NCBI GenBank assembly: GCA_017472965.1
Contig: JAFUNR010000010.1
Span: forward strand, 164,450 to 228,449
Reading direction: 5' to 3'
DNA from: Oscillospiraceae bacterium
GTDB lineage: Bacteria; Bacillota; Clostridia; Oscillospirales; Ruminococcaceae
Length of the DNA stretch: 64,000 bases
Positions 60,845 to 64,000 of the stretch are shown piece after piece. Position 1 is the stretch's first letter; the number at the start of each line of letters is the position of its first letter. The notes under the pieces are model-generated. The model was not told the origin of the DNA, made no database searches, and saw nothing but the letters and a program-made list of their open reading frames with translations. A program made the position numbers and the translations under genes.

Positions 60845-62830
60845 ATGAGCCGATACAAAATTTCATGGCGCACCTGCCCGGAGGGCACTGTCAAAGCCAA
60901 AGATCTGAGTCCGGAGGAATTTGACGAGATGCTGGAGCTGCTGTGTGCAGAGGACAGCGTTGCGGACGAGATCTGGGTCATTCTTGCCGAGCCTACCAAC
61001 TACTGTTATGAGCCGCTGGAAAGCATTGCCAAAAAATGCGGGATTTTTGAGAAATATGCCGCCTCCGCTCACAAACGCGGGCTGCGTATCGGCGTCAATC
61101 CATGGCCTACCTTCGGCGCAGAGGAGCCGCGTCTGGTGGATAAATACCCCCGCGAGATGCCTTTCCGTCCGATGGTCAGCAGCAACGGCGTGGTATCCAA
61201 GCGTTCTGCCTGCCCCATCGGACCGGAGTTTCTGGAATGGAGCAAGGAGCGTTATCGTATGTTCGCCCGCACCGGTGCGGATATGGTCTGGGTGGATGAT
61301 GACTGCCGCCTGACCCATCTGGGTTCGCTGCAGCACTACCCCTGCTTTTGTCCCGACTGCGTCAAAGGCTTTGAAAACGGAGCCTTCGCCGATCGCGAGA
61401 GCCTTGTTTCCGCACTGAACGCCCCCGAAAACGGCGATCTGCGCCGCAAATGGTGTGCATGGGGTGCAAAGCGTCTGGCCACATGGTGCGCCGCTGTGCG
61501 CGAGGCCGTGGATGAGGTCGATCCCGCCATCGAAACGCCCTTCATGTCGGTGGGCTATTCTCATACCACCTTCTCCGGCAACTACATCGAGGAGTGCATG
61601 AAGGCCCTGCGCGCCAAGAGCGGCCGCCCCGGTCACGGTTTTTACTGGGATGAAGCGCCGCTGGGTATGTTTGAAAAGGTCATCGAAATGTCCCGCCAGA
61701 TTGTTGATATGCCGGATACGGTGACCGACATTCAGTACGAGGAGGAAAGCTTCCCCTATGCGCCGCTGAATAAGGCCGTGGAGACCCGCCTGCTGGAGAT
61801 GGCGCTTTCCGTCTGGGGCGGCTGCACCGGCATCGCCATGAACCACATGTATCATGCCGGCGGTCCGCGTCCCTTTGATTATCTGCAGTACGAAGTAAAG
61901 CAGCTTCGCGCCGCCCGCGGATTCTTTGACCGCTACCTGACCTTTGCCGAAAATCTGCCTCAGAGCGGCATCTGGGCCGCCTATACCCAGTGGATGATGG
62001 CCGGCATGAAGGTGGATGAGAACGGCTGGTTCAACGAGGACGATCCCTCTTACAACAGCGTCAAATTCGTCAACGAATGGCCCGGCTACGGCATTCCTGT
62101 CACCTGCGACCCTGCACACAGCTATGCAACGCTGCTGCAGGGAAAAATGGCCGAAGTCCTCACCGATGCCGAACTGGAAAAGATCTTTGAAAAGCCGGTC
62201 ATTCTGGATGGTCTTGCCCTGCAGTGCCTGTGGGAACGCGGCTGGGGCGAAAAAACCGGTGTACGCATCACAGGAAGCCATGTGGGCGGCAACGAATGGC
62301 TGAGCGACCATGCATGGAACGGCGAGTTTGCCGCCAGCACCCGCACAGCGCTGTTTGATGTGGCTTACGCGCTGGAACCGGTATGCGAAGGTGTGGAGAT
62401 TCTGGGCTACACCCATCGTCCGCTGGGCGAGCCGGACGAGATCACTATCACCCGCTACAACAACATCATCGTGATGGGCTACGACCCCTACCGGTTCACC
62501 GGAACGCCCGGCCACATGACAATGATGCGCAACATGATCAAGGCACTGGGCGCCGCCGTGTATCTGGAGCCCGCCGATCCCTATGCCATGCCCCGTGTCA
62601 GCACCTGGGCACGCGCCGATGATACACGCGCCGCCGTGCTGCTGATCAATCCCCAGACCTCCCCTGCGCTGGATTTTGATGTCTGCTTCAAGAGCAACGC
62701 CCAAAAAGCCACTGCCATCGGCCTTGGCCGTGATGATCAGTCGCTGGATGTGCGGTATGAAGATGGCTTCCTCAAAGCCCGTATCAGTCGCATGGAACCT
62801 TGGGAAATGCGCGTCATCCTGTTTGAATAA
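60845..62830 (+). CDS. unrecognised TIM-barrel-like protein, copy 2 (putative glycosidase)
   Basis: A 661-residue paralogue of the preceding protein, colinear over its whole length except for a few extra residues near position 10. The central block (ARTGADMVWVDDDCR through SGNYIEECMK) is nearly identical to copy 1, and the acidic VDDDCR, CFCPDC and GSHVGG motifs are kept. Differences concentrate at the N-terminus and in the segments around TNYCYEPLES and the region after GFYWDEAPLG. CAGGAG precedes the ATG at 60845. A terminator follows. Retention of both motif-complete copies suggests related but not identical substrates. Confidence 0.65.
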   Translation: MSRYKISWRTCPEGTVKAKDLSPEEFDEMLELLCAEDSVADEIWVILAEPTNYCYEPLESIAKKCGIFEKYAASAHKRGLRIGVNPWPTFGAEEPRLVDKYPREMPFRPMVSSNGVVSKRSACPIGPEFLEWSKERYRMFARTGADMVWVDDDCRLTHLGSLQHYPCFCPDCVKGFENGAFADRESLVSALNAPENGDLRRKWCAWGAKRLATWCAAVREAVDEVDPAIETPFMSVGYSHTTFSGNYIEECMKALRAKSGRPGHGFYWDEAPLGMFEKVIEMSRQIVDMPDTVTDIQYEEESFPYAPLNKAVETRLLEMALSVWGGCTGIAMNHMYHAGGPRPFDYLQYEVKQLRAARGFFDRYLTFAENLPQSGIWAAYTQWMMAGMKVDENGWFNEDDPSYNSVKFVNEWPGYGIPVTCDPAHSYATLLQGKMAEVLTDAELEKIFEKPVILDGLALQCLWERGWGEKTGVRITGSHVGGNEWLSDHAWNGEFAASTRTALFDVAYALEPVCEGVEILGYTHRPLGEPDEITITRYNNIIVMGYDPYRFTGTPGHMTMMRNMIKALGAAVYLEPADPYAMPRVSTWARADDTRAAVLLINPQTSPALDFDVCFKSNAQKATAIGLGRDDQSLDVRYEDGFLKARISRMEPWEMRVILFE

Positions 62831-62846
62831 GCCGAAACCCGATAAG

Positions 62847-62880
62847 GAGGCTGCCGCAATTTGCGGCGGCTTCTTTTTTT
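62847..62880 (+). terminator. terminator of the tandem unknown genes
   Basis: GCTGCCGCA pairs with TGCGGCGGC (one T-G pair, 3-base loop), followed by TTCTTTTTTT. Confidence 0.85.
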
Positions 62881-62954
62881 AGCCAAAAGGTGACTTTCCA
62901 TACATCGGAAAGCCCATACTGATAAAGCAATCTATCGCAAAACGGAGAAAGAGC

Positions 62955-63797
62955 ATGAAAACAAAAAAGATCACCACAAAAATGCTGCAGGAGTTCAGAG
63001 CCTTTCTGCTGGAAAATGAAAAAAGCAAGGCGACCCTTGCCAAATATCTGCACGATGTACAGTGTTTTATCACCTTTGCCGCCGAAAAAAACATTGACAA
63101 GGCTTTGCTGCTGGAATACAAGGCCATGCTGGGGCAGCAGTATGCTGCCGCCAGCGCCAACTCCATGATTGCGGCACTGAATGCTTTTTTGCGGCAGCAG
63201 GGCTGGTATGAGCTGTGCATCCGACAGTTCCGTGTGCAGAAAAGTGTGTATTGCTCTGAGGAAAAAGAACTGACAAAAGCAGAATACCGACAGCTGCTGC
63301 GTACCGCCGAGCGCCGGAAAGATAAGCGGTTGAGTCTGGTATTGCAAACCATCTGCTGCACCGGTATCCGTGTCAGCGAGCTTGCCTGCATTACGGTGGA
63401 GGATGTCCGTCGGGGCGAGGCCACCGTACGCTGCAAGGGCAAGACCCGAAGCGTTTTTATTGTGCGGGAACTGCAGCGCCGCCTGCTGCAATATGCCGCC
63501 GCGCACGGGCTGACGCAGGGACCTGTTTTTTTATCCCGCAGGGGTACACCATTGAGCCGCTGCATGATCTGGCGCGAGATGAAAGCCCTGTGCGCCGAAG
63601 CCGGTGTGCCGCCGACCAAGGTCTTTCCCCACAATCTGCGGCATTTGTTTGCGCGCACTTTTTACGGTTTGGAAAAAGATATTGCCAAGCTGGCGGATAT
63701 TCTGGGGCACAGCAGCATTGATACAACCCGCATTTATATCGTGACCACCGGCACCGAACACCGCCGCAAAATGGAAAATCTGCATCTGCTGCTGTAA
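62955..63797 (+). CDS. tyrosine recombinase (XerC/XerD-like integrase)
   Basis: A 280-residue recombinase. Residues about 5-85 form a SAM-like core-binding domain (FRAFLLENEKSKATLAKYLHD quoted in part). The catalytic domain carries R139 in CCTGIRVSEL, K163 in CKGKTRSVF, H226 and R229 in PHNLRHLFAR, H252 in LGHSSIDTT and the nucleophile Y261. All six active-site positions are present, so it should be active. GGAG precedes the ATG. It is not next to cell-cycle genes and is followed at once by two dyad repeats, so a site-specific inversion or integration role is more likely than housekeeping Xer. Confidence 0.9.
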   Translation: MKTKKITTKMLQEFRAFLLENEKSKATLAKYLHDVQCFITFAAEKNIDKALLLEYKAMLGQQYAAASANSMIAALNAFLRQQGWYELCIRQFRVQKSVYCSEEKELTKAEYRQLLRTAERRKDKRLSLVLQTICCTGIRVSELACITVEDVRRGEATVRCKGKTRSVFIVRELQRRLLQYAAAHGLTQGPVFLSRRGTPLSRCMIWREMKALCAEAGVPPTKVFPHNLRHLFARTFYGLEKDIAKLADILGHSSIDTTRIYIVTTGTEHRRKMENLHLLL

Positions 63798-63802
63798 GTA
63801 AA

Positions 63803-63877
63803 ACATAATCAGCGTTATGTGCAAAAGAAAAAGCGGCACGCAAAAACGCACCGCAATACACATAATCAGCGTTATGT
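63803..63877. repeat. two direct copies of an 18-base dyad after the recombinase gene
   Basis: ACATAATCAGCGTTATGT occurs identically at 63803-63820 and 63860-63877, with 39 bases between. Each copy has 6-base inverted arms (ACATAA/TTATGT) around the asymmetric core TCAGCG. This is the layout of a tyrosine-recombinase crossover site, though the arms are short. The rest of the window to 64000 is A/T-rich and holds no recognisable gene; TATAGT and TATACT boxes near 63914-63935 may be promoter elements. Confidence 0.75.
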
Positions 63878-64000
63878 CGCAGCAATCTGTATATGAGAAC
63901 AGCTTGCCGATTATAGTTTACATATACTATACAGCAAAGCGAAATTTTTTTCAAGTTTTTTCTTGAGAAAAAGCGCGGAGTGACACAAAAAAACAGGCGC

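Noticed and set aside
60863-62704. A 613-residue minus-strand open frame
   Set aside because: Antisense to copy 2 of the tandem unknown genes; the sense frame carries the paralogous, conserved protein.
63803-63877. CRISPR-like repeats
   Set aside because: Only two 18-base copies and one 39-base interval, no cas genes; recombinase sites are the better reading.

Overview
The window looks like a chromosomal segment of a gut anaerobe of the class Clostridia, most likely the Oscillospiraceae/Ruminococcaceae (Faecalibacterium, Gemmiger or Subdoligranulum relatives). This is inferred from gene content: WhiA, HPr kinase, a YtfJ-type sporulation-family protein, ScpA/ScpB beside an M50 protease, a biotin transcarboxylase-like operon, many AraC regulators and several intracellular glycosidases. 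G+C is visibly above 50 %, promoters are textbook sigma-A (TTGACA-N17-TATAAT), and ribosome binding sites are strong AGGAGG types. No rRNA, CRISPR array, prophage structural gene or complete insertion sequence was seen.

Layout. 1-4.5 kb, minus strand: start of dnaE, whiA, murB, a ROK glucokinase and hprK. 4.7-7.3 kb, plus strand: consensus promoter, serine-rich leader peptide, attenuator-like terminator, serC and serA. 7.3-8.6 kb, minus: an ECF S component and a DUF4430 lipoprotein behind a cobalamin riboswitch. 8.6-9.4 kb, plus: a GNAT acetyltransferase driven from a perfect inverted-repeat divergent promoter. 9.5-17.2 kb: a GH3/GPH-symporter/GH78 operon with a divergent AraC regulator. 17.4-21.2 kb: tRNA-Leu(CAG), LysR plus PHP phosphatase, a peptidoglycan-binding protein, an S26-like protein and a ferredoxin. 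21.4-24.6 kb, minus: a three-gene biotin carboxyltransferase operon. 24.7-29.3 kb, minus: M50 protease, scpA, scpB, DUF2953, ytfJ, a 23S pseudouridine synthase and a small unknown protein. 29.45 kb, plus: rpmB.

29.8-51.1 kb is an accessory catabolic region, mostly on the minus strand. It holds Fe-S proteins (U32-like and QueG-like), GH106-like and GH51 glycosidases, a ThuA/Gfo-Idh-MocA/sugar-isomerase operon, a DegT-type protein, two related amidohydrolases, an XRE-desulfoferrodoxin fusion, an SdpR/SdpI pair, a YhbD/bactofilin operon, an L-fucose-isomerase-like protein, a uroporphyrinogen-decarboxylase-like protein and three AraC regulators. 51.2-57.5 kb, minus, is housekeeping: radC, DUF951, prfA, tsaC/sua5, coaE, a lytic transglycosylase, deoB and an acyl-ACP thioesterase. 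57.7-62.9 kb, plus: an RluA-type pseudouridine synthase, then two tandem copies of a large unrecognised TIM-barrel-like protein. 62.9-64 kb: a tyrosine recombinase followed by two copies of an 18-bp dyad sequence that could be its recombination sites.

The points I would look at first are: the ribosome-mediated serine attenuator candidate upstream of serCA, the XRE-desulfoferrodoxin fusion, the palindromes placed around the yhbD-bactofilin promoter, the tandem unknown family at 58.8-62.8 kb, and the recombinase with its dyad repeats.
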